DNA of 55,133 bases from Piscinibacter caeni (lineage in GTDB: Bacteria; Pseudomonadota; Gammaproteobacteria; Burkholderiales; Burkholderiaceae_C): contig KZ836104.1 of assembly GCA_003265685.1 (NCBI GenBank), forward strand, positions 130,263 through 185,395, given 5' to 3'. The notes beneath the pieces were generated by a model. That model did not search any database. It was not told the origin of the DNA and worked only from the letters and a program-made list of their open reading frames with translations. Of the stretch, positions 7,935-18,061 are shown piece after piece (positions within the stretch are counted from its first letter, which is position 1; each line of letters starts with the position of its first letter). The translations under genes were made by a program, and so were the position numbers.

Positions 7935-9901
7935 TCCCCGAACTCGGCCACCTCGCGCTCTGGCTTGCGCTGGGCGTCGCGCTGCTGCAGGGCACCTTGC
8001 CGCTGGCCGGCGCGCAGAAGGGGCGCAGCGACTGGATGCTGCTGTCGCGGCCGATGACGCTGCTGCTGTTCCTCTTCATCGCGGCCGCCTTCGTCGCGCT
8101 CACCGCCGCCTTCGTCAACAACGACTTCTCGGTGCTGTACGTGGCGAACAACTCCAACTCGGCGCTGCCGCTGCCCTACCGCATCGCCGCGGTGTGGGGC
8201 GGCCACGAGGGTTCGCTGCTGCTGTGGGTGACGATGCTGGCGGTGTGGCAGCTCGCCGTGGCGCGCTTCTCCCGCCACCTGCCGCTGCCGGTGATCGCGC
8301 GCATCCTGTCGGTGATGGGGCTGGTCAGCGCGGGCTTCCTGCTCTTCATGCTGCTCACGTCCAACCCGTTCGACCGGCTGTTCCCCGCCGCACCCGACGG
8401 CCGCGACCTGAACCCGCTGCTGCAGGACCCGGGCATGGTGATCCACCCGCCGATGCTCTACATGGGCTACGTCGGCTTCTCGGTGGCCTTCGCGTTCGCG
8501 GTGGCGGCGCTGATCGGCGGCAACCTCGATGCCACCTGGGCGCGCTGGAGCCGGCCGTGGACCACCGCGGCCTGGATCTTCCTGACCATCGGCATCGCGC
8601 TGGGCAGCTGGTGGGCCTACTACGAGCTCGGCTGGGGCGGATGGTGGTTCTGGGACCCGGTGGAGAACGCCTCCTTCATGCCCTGGCTGGTGGGCACGGC
8701 GCTGATCCACTCGCTGGCCGTCACCGAAAAGCGCGGCAGCTTCAAGAACTGGACCGTGCTGCTGGCCATCATGGCCTTCTCGCTCTCGCTGCTGGGCACC
8801 TTCCTGGTCCGCTCGGGCGTGCTGAGCTCGGTGCATGCCTTCGCCACCGACCCGAAGCGCGGCCTGTTCATCCTCGGCTTCCTGGTGATCGTGATCGGCA
8901 GCTCGCTGGCGCTGTACGCGTGGCGCGCGCCCAAGGTCGGCCTCGGTGCGCGCTTCGCGCTGGTGTCGCGCGAGACCATGCTGCTGGTCAACAACGTGCT
9001 GCTGGTCGCGGCGATGGGCGCGGTGCTGCTGGGCACGCTCTACCCGCTGGTGCTGGACGCGCTCGGCCTGGGCAAGATCTCGGTCGGCCCGCCGTACTTC
9101 GACACCGTGTTCGTGCCGCTGATGGCGCCGCTGGTGTTCATGATGGGCATCGGCCCGCTGGCGCGCTGGAAGCAGGCCGAGCTGCCCGACCTGTGGACGC
9201 GCCTGCGCTGGGCGCTCGGCGTGGCGGTGCTGGCCGCCATCGGCGTCGAATGGGCCACCGGCGAGATCGGCTTCCTGGCCACGCTGGGCCTGGCGCTGGC
9301 GTTCTGGATCATCGCCTCGGTGGCCACCGACCTGCTCGAACGCCTGCGCGGCGGCCACCCGCTCGAGCGCCTGAAGCTGCTGCCGCGGGCGCTGGTGGGC
9401 ATGATGGTGGCGCACCTGGGCGTGGCCGCCTTCATCATCGGCGTGACCATGGTGCGCGGCCACGAGGTCGAGCGCGACGTGAAGATGGAGACGGGCGACA
9501 CCACCGAGGTGCGCGGCTACACCTTCACCTTCCGCGGCGTGCGCGAGCTCGAGGGGCCGAACTACGTCGCGGCCCAGGGCCTGGTGGAGGTCAGCCGCAA
9601 TGGCCGCAAGCTGCTCGACATGAAGCCCGAGAAGCGCGTCTACCGCGTGCAGCAGAACCCGATGACCGAGGCCGACATCGACACCGGCCTGACGCGCGAC
9701 CTGTACGTCTCGCTCGGCGAGCCGGTGGGCAACACCGGTGCCTGGATCGTGCGAATCTACGTCAAGCCCTTCGTCGACTGGATCTGGGGCGGCTGCCTGC
9801 TGATGGCGCTGGGCGGCGCGCTGGCAGCCAGCGACCGGCGCTACCGCGCCAAGGTGAAGGCGGAGCAGGGCGTGGCCGCCTCGGCGGGGGCGCAGGCTTG
9901 A
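7931..9901 (+). CDS. ccmF: Heme lyase subunit CcmF
   Basis: 656 aa, typical CcmF length, with many membrane helices and the WWD heme-handling motif [16 protein letters not shown] near residues 235-250. The preceding [12 protein letters not shown] segment (about 89-100) and a large C-terminal periplasmic domain ending in a final helix also fit. CcmF, with CcmH, attaches heme to the CXXCH motif of apocytochrome c at the outer face of the inner membrane. It overlaps ccmE by 4 bp, and its TGA overlaps the TTG start of ccmG. Confidence 0.96.
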   Translation: MIPELGHLALWLALGVALLQGTLPLAGAQKGRSDWMLLSRPMTLLLFLFIAAAFVALTAAFVNNDFSVLYVANNSNSALPLPYRIAAVWGGHEGSLLLWVTMLAVWQLAVARFSRHLPLPVIARILSVMGLVSAGFLLFMLLTSNPFDRLFPAAPDGRDLNPLLQDPGMVIHPPMLYMGYVGFSVAFAFAVAALIGGNLDATWARWSRPWTTAAWIFLTIGIALGSWWAYYELGWGGWWFWDPVENASFMPWLVGTALIHSLAVTEKRGSFKNWTVLLAIMAFSLSLLGTFLVRSGVLSSVHAFATDPKRGLFILGFLVIVIGSSLALYAWRAPKVGLGARFALVSRETMLLVNNVLLVAAMGAVLLGTLYPLVLDALGLGKISVGPPYFDTVFVPLMAPLVFMMGIGPLARWKQAELPDLWTRLRWALGVAVLAAIGVEWATGEIGFLATLGLALAFWIIASVATDLLERLRGGHPLERLKLLPRALVGMMVAHLGVAAFIIGVTMVRGHEVERDVKMETGDTTEVRGYTFTFRGVRELEGPNYVAAQGLVEVSRNGRKLLDMKPEKRVYRVQQNPMTEADIDTGLTRDLYVSLGEPVGNTGAWIVRIYVKPFVDWIWGGCLLMALGGALAASDRRYRAKVKAEQGVAASAGAQA

Positions 9902-10428
9902 AGGCGCTGAAGTTCCTGATCCCGCTCGCGGTCTTCGTCGTGCTGGTGGGATTCCTCGGCGTCGGCCTGAAGCTCGACCCGCGCGAGGTGCCCTCGCCGC
10001 TGATCGGCAAGCCGGCGCCGGCCTTCGAGCTGACGCGGCTCGACCAGCCCGAGGTGAAGATCCGCCGCGACGAGCTGCTCGGCAAGGTCTGGGTGCTCAA
10101 CGTCTGGGCCTCGTGGTGCGCGCCGTGCCGCGAGGAGCATCCGCTGGTGGTGGCCTTCGCGAAGAAGAAGCTCGCGCCGGTCTACGGCCTGAACTACAAG
10201 GACCAGCGCAGCGCCGGCCTGGGCTTCCTGCGCCAGCTCGGCGACCCGTACGAGGCCTCGCTGTTCGACGCCGACGGGCGCGTGGGCATCGACTACGGCG
10301 TCTACGGCGTGCCCGAGACCTTCGTGGTCGACAAGCAGGGCATCATCCGCTTCAAGCACATCGGGCCGCTCAACCCGGACGTGCTGCGCGACAAGATCGA
10401 ACCGCTGGTGAAGGAACTCAATGCGTAG
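9898..10428 (+). CDS. ccmG: Thiol:disulfide interchange protein CcmG (DsbE)
   Basis: 176 aa. The TTG at 9898 overlaps the ccmF stop (TTGA) and is the only start that keeps the N-terminal anchor [21 protein letters not shown] thioredoxin fold follows, with active site WCAPC (Cys74, Cys77) and the cis-proline segment GVYGVPETF. Membrane-tethered in the periplasm, it reduces apocytochrome c or CcmH cysteines before heme attachment. A G-run just upstream may serve as ribosome-binding site, but re-initiation from ccmF is more likely. It overlaps ccmH by 8 bp. Confidence 0.93.
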   Translation: MKALKFLIPLAVFVVLVGFLGVGLKLDPREVPSPLIGKPAPAFELTRLDQPEVKIRRDELLGKVWVLNVWASWCAPCREEHPLVVAFAKKKLAPVYGLNYKDQRSAGLGFLRQLGDPYEASLFDADGRVGIDYGVYGVPETFVVDKQGIIRFKHIGPLNPDVLRDKIEPLVKELNA

Positions 10429-10879
10429 CTGGAAGGGGCTCGCGGCGCTGCTGCTGTTGCTGCTGCCGTTCGCGGCGCTGTCCAAGGAGGCCGCGCCGGC
10501 GGCCGAGGACCCGGTGCTCGAGGCGCGCGTGCTGCGCATCTCGGCCGAGCTGCGCTGCCTGGTCTGCCAGAACCAGACCATCGCCGACTCGCACGCTGAC
10601 CTGGCGCAGGACCTGCGGCAACAGGTGCGCGAGATGATCCGCCAGGGCAAGACCGACGCGCAGATCGTCGCCTTCATGACCGAGCGCTACGGCGACTTCG
10701 TGCTCTACCGCCCGCCGATGAAGTCCACCACCTGGCTGCTGTGGTTCGGCCCGGCACTGCTGCTGGTCGGCGGCCTCGCGGTGCTGATCCTCGTGCTGCG
10801 CCGCCGCAGCAGGCTGCCGCCGGAGGCCTTCGAACCCGACCTCGACGAGGCCGAGGCCGAGCCCCAGGTCAAAGCGTGA
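10421..10879 (+). CDS. ccmH: Cytochrome c maturation protein CcmH (CcmH/CycL/Ccl2 family)
   Basis: 152 aa: signal sequence (about residues 1-21), the LRCLVCQNQTIADS motif with redox cysteines Cys46 and Cys49, a three-helix domain, and a C-terminal membrane helix (about 104-122). It presents reduced apocytochrome to CcmF. It has the short N-terminal CcmH domain only; the TPR part that E. coli fuses to CcmH, or that other bacteria encode as CcmI, is neither in this protein nor next to it. Its last 11 bp overlap the convergent tldE-like gene. Confidence 0.94.
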   Translation: MRSWKGLAALLLLLLPFAALSKEAAPAAEDPVLEARVLRISAELRCLVCQNQTIADSHADLAQDLRQQVREMIRQGKTDAQIVAFMTERYGDFVLYRPPMKSTTWLLWFGPALLLVGGLAVLILVLRRRSRLPPEAFEPDLDEAEAEPQVKA

Positions 10880-12197
10880 GCCGCCAGCCCTCGACGAGGG
10901 CGCCGGGCGTGCTGATCGACATCAGCTGGCGCTCGTTGTAGGTGCCGTTCTCCGGGATCAGCTCGGCACGATCGCCCAGTCCGAGCAGGCCCTCGCCGAA
11001 CATGCGCAGGAACGAATCGTCGAAGCGCATCACCGCCACCGGCGCGACCGGCCGGCCGTCTTCGACCCACAGGCAGGCGAAGCGCGTCAGGCCGGTCATG
11101 CGGCAGGCGAGCCGGTCCGAGTAGTTCAGGTACCAGAGGTTGCTCACGTACAGCCCGGTGCCGAGCGTGGCCAGCGGGTCCGCCGCGTTCAGCCGGCCCG
11201 GGGCGAGCGCCAGCGCCTCGGGTGTCTCGTTGGCGTTCGCACCGTTGGCGGGAAGGCCGTACTCCTGCGCCGAGCGGGCGCTGTTCAGCGTGTCCGTCGC
11301 CAGGCCGCGCTCGACCAGGCTGACCTGCGGCGGCCGTACGAAACCCTCGGCCGTGAAGGCCGGCGCCAGCCCCTCGGCCAGGTTCTCCGCGAGCGAGAAC
11401 TCCGGGCTCAGCACCGCGTCGCGATGCGCCAGCCGCATCAGGCTGGAGGTGCCGGTACGGCGCCCGCGTGCGCCCAGGCCGGCCCAGGCGACGGTGCCCA
11501 GCAGCTCGGCCATCGCTGCCGGCGCGAACCAGCTGCGGTAGGCGCCGGGCTCGAGGCGGCGCGGCGGCAGCGCCAGCAGCGGCAGCTGCGCCGCGCCGCT
11601 GGCGACGCGGCGGGAGAACTCGTCGCCGTCCCAGTGCGTGCCGGCGTAGAAGCTCTTGACCGCCTTGTCGGCCGACTGCACCAGGCACCAGTCGAAGTGG
11701 AAGGATTCCACCTGGTGCCAGTGGCGCGAGCCCAGGCTGTCGGCGAAGGCGCGCAGCAGCGGGCCGCCGGCGTAGAAGCCGACGAAGTCCAGCCCGGCGG
11801 CGGCCTCGGCCACGCGCGGCACCAGCTCGCCGGCCTCCGGCAGGCGACCGGTGTCGATGCGCTCGCTGCGCGCCGGCGCGTCGGGCAGCAGCAGGTGCGG
11901 GTCGTCGGCCACGTCGTCGAGCGCCGCCACGGACAACGCGCGCTCGCGCTGCAGCAGCGCGAGGTCGTGCGCCAGCCGGCCCGACAGCGTCACCCGCGCC
12001 TCGACGCGGCGCTGCCCGCGCACCACCGTCACCGTGGCATGCGCCTGCTCGACACCGGTGGCCTGGCGCACCTGCGCGCCGTTGAAGCGGATGAAGGTGG
12101 AGGCCTCGGCGTGCAGCAGCAGCAGGCAGCGGTCGATGCCGCCGGTGGTCTGGCACAGCGCATCGGCGAGTGCCTCGAACTCGGCCCGCCCGATCAT
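10869..12197 (-). CDS. TldE/PmbA-family protein, non-catalytic partner of TldD
   Basis: 442 aa from the ATG at 12197; a longer open frame runs back into tldD, but this ATG overlaps the tldD stop as ATGA, which is the natural coupled start. The C-terminal segment LGTGLYVSNLWYLNYSDR and the following ACRMTGLTRFACLWVEDG fit the PmbA/TldD C-domain. No HExxxH zinc motif is present, as expected for a TldE-type subunit that pairs with a catalytic TldD subunit to unfold and cleave peptides. In E. coli the TldD/E complex matures microcin B17 and degrades CcdA; the substrate here is unknown. Confidence 0.85.
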   Translation of the reverse strand: MIGRAEFEALADALCQTTGGIDRCLLLLHAEASTFIRFNGAQVRQATGVEQAHATVTVVRGQRRVEARVTLSGRLAHDLALLQRERALSVAALDDVADDPHLLLPDAPARSERIDTGRLPEAGELVPRVAEAAAGLDFVGFYAGGPLLRAFADSLGSRHWHQVESFHFDWCLVQSADKAVKSFYAGTHWDGDEFSRRVASGAAQLPLLALPPRRLEPGAYRSWFAPAAMAELLGTVAWAGLGARGRRTGTSSLMRLAHRDAVLSPEFSLAENLAEGLAPAFTAEGFVRPPQVSLVERGLATDTLNSARSAQEYGLPANGANANETPEALALAPGRLNAADPLATLGTGLYVSNLWYLNYSDRLACRMTGLTRFACLWVEDGRPVAPVAVMRFDDSFLRMFGEGLLGLGDRAELIPENGTYNERQLMSISTPGALVEGWRLTL

Positions 12198-13651
12198 TCC
12201 TCGCCCCCGAACACCGCGACGCCGGAGAACTTGCAGGCCGGCGCCGCGTGGCCGACGCGCAGCGTCTGCGAGGGTTCGCCCTTGCCGCAGAACGGCGTGC
12301 CCATCACCTCGTAGGTGGATGGGTCGCCCACCATCGCCAGCGAGCGCCAGAACGTGGCGCTGATGCCACGGTAGTTCGGGTTGCGCACTACCTCGGCGAG
12401 CCGGCCGTTGCGGATCACGCGGCCCCATTCGCAGCCGAACTGGAACTTGTTGCGCGAGTCGTCGATGCTCCACGAGAGGTTGGTGCGCATCATCACGCCC
12501 AGCTCGATGCTCGCGATCATCTCGTCGAGCGTCGAACTGCCCGGCTCGATGTTGAGGTTGCTCATGCGGTCGATCGGCGCGCGGTTCCAGCCGCTCGAGC
12601 GCGCGGTGGCCACGCCCTGCAGGTCCGGCCGGATGCGCCGGGCGCGCGCCAGCGAGACCGCGCCGCCGAGCGGTCGCTTCAGGATGCCGCGTTCGATCAG
12701 CAGCTCGCGGCGTGCCGGCTCGCCCTCGTCGTCGAAGCCGAAGCTGGCCAGCTGCTCGGGCCGCGACGGGTCGTAGCTGACGTTCAGCAGCTCACTGCCG
12801 TAGGCGTAGTGGCCGAACATGTCGAGCGTGACGAAGCTGGTGCCGGCGAAGTTGCGCTCGTCGCCGAGGATGCGGTCGAGCTCGAGCGGGTGGCCGATCG
12901 ACTCGTGGATCTGCAGCATCATCTGGTCGGGCATCAGCAGCACGTCCATCGTGCCGCTCGGGCACTGCGGCGCCATCGCCAGCTCGAGTGCCTCGGCGGC
13001 CACGCGCGGTCCGTCGCTGGCGAAGGCGGCGCGTTCGAGCACCTCCAGCCCACCCTGCTGGCACCAGCCGTTGTACTGGCCGGCCGAGGAGCGGGTCTGC
13101 GTCACGCCGTCGACATGCGCGGTGGCCTGCAGGTGCGGGATGGTCTGGCTCCAGCGCTGCTCGTTGCGCGCGCCGTCGCTGGTGATCAGCAGCTGCTCGG
13201 TCTCGCCCGAGCTCAGCATGGCCTCCCAGTCGACGATGCGCGGATCGGTCCGGATGGCCGCGCAGGCCGCGCGCACGAGCTCGACGCGCTCGCGCAGCGG
13301 CACGGTGCCCACCGGGCGCTCGACGGGGCCGGCATAGCTGCCGCGCGAGCGCACCGCGGGCAGTTCGGCCGGGTCGAACACCATGCGGCCGGCCGCCGCC
13401 TGGGCCAGCCGGCGCGCCCGCTCGAACGCCTGCGCCAGCCCGGCCTCGCTCAGGTCGGCGGTGGCCGCGTGGCCGAGACCCCCGGCGTGCGCCACGCTGA
13501 CCATCGCGCCTTCGTCGAGGCCGCGCTGCGGCGCCTCGGCCACACCCTGGCGGACGACGAGCTGTTCGGTCCGCTCCCGCAGCGCGCGCAGCGACCAGCG
13601 CTCGACGTCGGGTGCCACGCGGGCGGTGAGGGTCTCGATCTGATCGAACAT
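12194..13651 (-). CDS. tldD: TldD-family zinc metalloprotease
   Basis: 485 aa with the zinc-binding HExxxH motif of TldD, seen as His249-Glu250-(SIG)-His254 in QIHESIGHPLE, and the third-ligand cysteine Cys407 in QFGCEWG. It is the catalytic half of a TldD/TldE heterodimer; its partner is encoded immediately downstream with a 4-bp overlap. A TACACT -10-like hexamer lies 33 bp upstream of the ATG (13684-13689). Many genomes keep tldD and tldE apart; here the pair is a clean two-gene unit. It could also be a TldD paralogue with another role. Confidence 0.88.
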   Translation of the reverse strand: MFDQIETLTARVAPDVERWSLRALRERTEQLVVRQGVAEAPQRGLDEGAMVSVAHAGGLGHAATADLSEAGLAQAFERARRLAQAAAGRMVFDPAELPAVRSRGSYAGPVERPVGTVPLRERVELVRAACAAIRTDPRIVDWEAMLSSGETEQLLITSDGARNEQRWSQTIPHLQATAHVDGVTQTRSSAGQYNGWCQQGGLEVLERAAFASDGPRVAAEALELAMAPQCPSGTMDVLLMPDQMMLQIHESIGHPLELDRILGDERNFAGTSFVTLDMFGHYAYGSELLNVSYDPSRPEQLASFGFDDEGEPARRELLIERGILKRPLGGAVSLARARRIRPDLQGVATARSSGWNRAPIDRMSNLNIEPGSSTLDEMIASIELGVMMRTNLSWSIDDSRNKFQFGCEWGRVIRNGRLAEVVRNPNYRGISATFWRSLAMVGDPSTYEVMGTPFCGKGEPSQTLRVGHAAPACKFSGVAVFGGEE

Positions 13652-13702
13652 CGTCCGGGGCGCCCACTGCTTCGATGCGCCCCAGTGTACGCGGCGGACG
13701 GC

Positions 13703-14770
<1,068 letters not shown>

Positions 14771-14772
14771 GA

Positions 14773-15651
14773 TTACCCCTTGACCGCCCCGGCCGTCAGG
14801 CCGCGGACGAAGTACTTGCCTGCCACGATGTAGACGATCAGCGTCGGCAGGCCGGCGATCATCGCGGCGGCCATGTCGACGTTGTATTCCTTCACCGAAC
14901 TCGTCGTGTTGGCCAGGTTGTTCAGGCCGACCGTCACCGGCTTGCTGCCGGCCCCGGAGAACACGATCCCGTAGAGGAAGTCGTTCCAGATGTTGGTGAA
15001 CTGCCAGATCAGCGTGACGACGGTGATCGGCGTGGACAGCGGCAGGATGATGCGCCAGAAGATGCGCCAGAAGCCCGCGCCGTCGAGCATCGCCGCCTTC
15101 ACCAACTCGTCGGGCAGGCCGACGTAGTAGTTGCGGAAGAACAGCGTTGTCGAGGCCATGCCGGCGACCACGTGCACCAGCACCAGGCCCCACACCGAGT
15201 TGGCGATGCCCAGCCAGCCGAGCACCTGGCTCATCGGCAGCAGCACCACCTGCATCGGCATGAAGACGCCGAACAGCATCAGCGCGAAGATCACCTCGCT
15301 GCCGGTGAAGCGCCACTTGGACAGCACGTAGCCGTTCAGCGCGCCGATCAGGGTCGAGACCAGCACCGCCGGGATCACCATGAACACCGAGTTCATGAAG
15401 AAAGGCTTCAGGCCGCCGCAGTCCACGCCGGTGCAGGCGTGGCTCCAGGCCTTGCTCCAGGCGTCGAAGGTCGGCGCGGTGGGCAGCGAGAGCAGGTTGC
15501 CGTTGCGGATCTGCTCCATGTCCTTCAGCGAGGTCGTGAGCATCACGTACATCGGCAGCAGGTAGAACACCGCGAACAGCAGCAGCACCGACCACAGCGC
15601 GATGCGGCCCCAGTCGATTGCCGGCGGGCGGGAGACGGCGACGCTGCTCAT
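14773..15651 (-). CDS. Sugar ABC transporter permease (MalG/GtsC type)
   Basis: 292 aa, six membrane helices, with the EAA-loop segment DELVKAAMLDGAGFWRIFWR near residue 188-207 that contacts the ATPase. A periplasmic loop carries two cysteines (ACTGVDCGG), an insertion also seen in glucose/mannose GtsC-type permeases from memory. Inner-membrane half of the translocation pore. The start overlaps the stop of the first permease gene by 4 bp (ATGA), so the two permeases are probably made in equal amounts. Confidence 0.88.
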   Translation of the reverse strand: MSSVAVSRPPAIDWGRIALWSVLLLFAVFYLLPMYVMLTTSLKDMEQIRNGNLLSLPTAPTFDAWSKAWSHACTGVDCGGLKPFFMNSVFMVIPAVLVSTLIGALNGYVLSKWRFTGSEVIFALMLFGVFMPMQVVLLPMSQVLGWLGIANSVWGLVLVHVVAGMASTTLFFRNYYVGLPDELVKAAMLDGAGFWRIFWRIILPLSTPITVVTLIWQFTNIWNDFLYGIVFSGAGSKPVTVGLNNLANTTSSVKEYNVDMAAAMIAGLPTLIVYIVAGKYFVRGLTAGAVKG

Positions 15652-16574
15652 TTCTTGGCCCTCAGTTCGGAGTAGAGATAAGGCACGACGATCGCCGCGA
15701 CGGTGGCCAGCATGATCGTGGCCGAGGCCGCGCCCAGGCCGATCTGCCCGCGCGAGAAGGACATCGTGTACATGAAGGTGGCGGGCAGGTCGGTCGCGAA
15801 GCCCGGGCCGCCGGCGGTCAGCGCCATCACCAGGTCGAAGCTCTTGATCGCCAGGTGCGCCAGCACCATCAGCGTCGAGAAGAACACCGGGCGCAGGCTC
15901 GGGATGATGATGCGCCAGTAGATGCGCGGCAGGCTCGCGCCGTCGATCTGCGCGGCCTTGAGGATGGAGTCGTCGATGCCGCGCAGACCGGCCAGGAACA
16001 GCGCCATCACGAAGCCCGAGCTCTGCCAGACGCCGGCGATCACGATCGTGTAGATCGCGCGGTCGGGGTTGATCAGCCAGTCGAAGGCGAAGCTCGTCCA
16101 GCCCCAGTCGTGCATCACCTTCTCGAGGCCGAGGCCGGGGTTCAGGATCCACTTCCACGCGGTGCCGGTGACGATGAAGCTCAGCGCCATCGGGTACAGG
16201 TAGATCGTGCGCAGCGCACCCTCGGCGCGGATCTTCTGGTCCAGCAGGATGGCCAGCAGCAGGCCGATCGCCATGCCCAGCGCGATGAACAGGCCGCCGA
16301 AGATGCCGAGGTTCCCCAGCGCCACCCACCAGCGCTCGCTCTCGAACAGCGTGACGTACTGGTCGAAGCCGACGAAGGTGTAGTTGGGCAGCAGGCGCGA
16401 GGCCGAGAGCGACAGGTAGCCGTTCCAGGCCATCAACCCGTAGATGAACAGGAACGAGATCACGAAGGAGGGTGCCAGCACGAGCCTGGGCATCCACTCC
16501 GACAGGCGGGCAGCGGCCGACACGGATGACGTGGTCGGTCGCGCCCCGCCCGCGACGGCGGCGGGAGTGTTCAT
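15648..16574 (-). CDS. Sugar ABC transporter permease (MalF/GtsB type)
   Basis: 308 aa, six predicted helices, N-terminal cytoplasmic tail of about 30 residues, and an EAA-loop segment DDSILKAAQIDGASLPRIYW near residue 204-223. It is the second half of the pore with the downstream MalG-like subunit. A 73-bp gap with a strong stem-loop separates it from the binding-protein gene. The combination of a GtsA-like binding protein and these permeases suggests glucose or mannose uptake, by family only. Confidence 0.88.
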   Translation of the reverse strand: MNTPAAVAGGARPTTSSVSAAARLSEWMPRLVLAPSFVISFLFIYGLMAWNGYLSLSASRLLPNYTFVGFDQYVTLFESERWWVALGNLGIFGGLFIALGMAIGLLLAILLDQKIRAEGALRTIYLYPMALSFIVTGTAWKWILNPGLGLEKVMHDWGWTSFAFDWLINPDRAIYTIVIAGVWQSSGFVMALFLAGLRGIDDSILKAAQIDGASLPRIYWRIIIPSLRPVFFSTLMVLAHLAIKSFDLVMALTAGGPGFATDLPATFMYTMSFSRGQIGLGAASATIMLATVAAIVVPYLYSELRAKK

Positions 16575-16601
16575 GGTCGAACCCCGGTGAAGAGTGGGAC
16601 A

Positions 16602-16628
16602 GGGCGGGGCGGCGAACGCGCCCCGCCC
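16602..16628. other. Intercistronic stem-loop between binding-protein and permease genes
   Basis: GGGCGGGGCG (16602-16611) pairs perfectly with CGCCCCGCCC (16619-16628) around a 7-nt loop. There is no T-run on either side, so it is not a classical terminator. Its place just after the binding-protein gene suits a 3'-end stabiliser or partial terminator that raises binding-protein expression over the permeases. Confidence 0.6.
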
Positions 16629-16647
16629 GGGACGCGCGAAGACGCTC

Positions 16648-17898
16648 TTACTTGTTCTTCGCCGCGGCGACGAGCTTGTCCATGGCCGCGGCCGCGGTCA
16701 TCTTGTCGTCGTTCCAGAACTGCGAGACCACGTCCTTCATCGCGCCTTCAGCGGCGGAGGGCACCGCCATGCCGTGGGCGATCGAGGGCACCAGCGAGCC
16801 GGCCTTGTTGCTGGCCACGAAGTCGGCGGCCGAGGTCTTGGCGCAGTCGTCGAACTTGTCCAGCTTCATGCCCAGGCGCACCGGGATCGACCCCTTGTTC
16901 AGGTTGAACACCTCCTGGAACTCGGGCGACATGATCGCCGCGGCCAGGTCCTGCTGCGCCTTCTGGTTGGCCGGGTCCTTCAGCTGGAACAGCGCGAAGC
17001 TGTCGACGTTGTAGGTGAAGCTCTTGGCCGTGCCCGGCGCGGCGACGCAGGCGAAGTCCTTGCCCGGCACCTTGCCGGCGGCGATGAACTCGCCCTTGGC
17101 CCAGTCGCCCATCAGCTGCATGCCGGCCTCGCCCTTGATCACCATCGCGGTGGCGAGGTTCCAGTCGCGGCCCGGGGCGTTCTTGTCGGTGTAGCCCTTG
17201 ACCTTCTTGAAGGTCTCGAGCACGGTCTGCATCGTCGGGCTCTTCAGCGTGGCCGGGTCGAGCTGCACCATGGCCTTCTTGTAGAAGTCCGCCCCACCCA
17301 CGCCCAGCGCGACGCTCTCGAAGGTGGTGAAGTCCTGCCAGTTCTGGCCGCCATGCGCGACCGGGATCACGCCGGCCTTCTTGAGCGCCTCGGCGGCGAC
17401 GAAGAACTCGTCCCAGGTGGTCGGCAGCTTGGCGCCGGCCTTCTGGAACACCGCCGGGTTGGCCCACAGCCAGTTGACGCGGTGCACGTTGACCGGCGCG
17501 GCGACGTAGTTGCCCTTGTACTTCAGGCCGTCGGCGACGACCTTGGGCAGCAGCTCGTCCCACTTCTCGGCCTTGGCCACGCTGTCCATGTTGGCCAGCA
17601 CGCCCTCGCGGGCCCATTCCTGGATCGACGGGCCCTTGATCTGCGCCGCGGCCGGGGCGTTGCCCGACACCACGCGCGACTTCAGCACCGTCATCGCCGC
17701 ATCGCCGCCGCCGCCGGCGACCGCGAAGTCCTTCCAGCTGTGGCCTTTCTTCTGCATCGTGGCCTTCAGCTCGGCGGCCGCCTTGGCCTCGCCGCCGGAC
17801 GTCCACCAGTGCAGCACCTCCACTTCGCCCGCGTGGGCCAGCGTCGCGCCGAGCAGGCCGGCCGCGGCCAGCGAGAGGGAAATGCGCTTCATTGCCAT
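16648..17898 (-). CDS. Sugar ABC transporter substrate-binding protein (GtsA-like)
   Basis: 416 aa. Signal peptide MAMKRISLSLAAAGLLGATL with cleavage near AHA-GEV. The mature start EVEVLHWWTSGGEAKAAAEL and the segment GGGGDAAMTVLKSRVVSGN match the extracellular solute-binding family 1 proteins used for glucose/mannose. The ATG at 17898 has AGGAG 6 nt upstream; an ATG two codons later is less well placed. First gene of a four-gene operon on the minus strand, behind a recognisable promoter with a palindrome at the transcription start. Ligand inferred from family resemblance only. Confidence 0.88.
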   Translation of the reverse strand: MAMKRISLSLAAAGLLGATLAHAGEVEVLHWWTSGGEAKAAAELKATMQKKGHSWKDFAVAGGGGDAAMTVLKSRVVSGNAPAAAQIKGPSIQEWAREGVLANMDSVAKAEKWDELLPKVVADGLKYKGNYVAAPVNVHRVNWLWANPAVFQKAGAKLPTTWDEFFVAAEALKKAGVIPVAHGGQNWQDFTTFESVALGVGGADFYKKAMVQLDPATLKSPTMQTVLETFKKVKGYTDKNAPGRDWNLATAMVIKGEAGMQLMGDWAKGEFIAAGKVPGKDFACVAAPGTAKSFTYNVDSFALFQLKDPANQKAQQDLAAAIMSPEFQEVFNLNKGSIPVRLGMKLDKFDDCAKTSAADFVASNKAGSLVPSIAHGMAVPSAAEGAMKDVVSQFWNDDKMTAAAAMDKLVAAAKNK

Positions 17899-17938
17899 GC
17901 GTGTCTCCTAGGGAACCAGGGTTGATTTAGAAAACGTT

Positions 17939-17993
17939 CAGCTTGTTGAATCAAGCTGGGGCGCATGTTAAGAAGGCGTTAAAGTTACGGCAA
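17939..17993 (-). promoter_or_regulatory. Promoter with operator-like palindrome for the sugar ABC operon
   Basis: On the minus strand: -35 TTGCCG (17988-17993), 17-bp spacer, -10 TAACAT (17965-17970). Immediately downstream lies a perfect inverted repeat CAGCTTG-N6-CAAGCTG (17939-17958), placed at about +1 to +20, where a repressor would block transcription. No regulator gene sits next to the operon. Confidence 0.55.
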
Positions 17994-18001
17994 GGTTTCA
18001 C

Positions 18002-18025
18002 GACCCCGGACTTTCCCTAGGGGTC
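18002..18025. other. Weak inverted repeat downstream of the GGDEF gene
   Basis: GACCCC (18002-18007) and GGGGTC (18020-18025) are complementary around a 12-nt loop, in the region after the stop of the diguanylate cyclase gene. There is no T-run, so it is at most a weak or Rho-assisted transcript end. Confidence 0.3.
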
Positions 18026-18061
18026 ACCGCCGTCGCGACGCGTCGGGCCGTGCCGCCCCCG

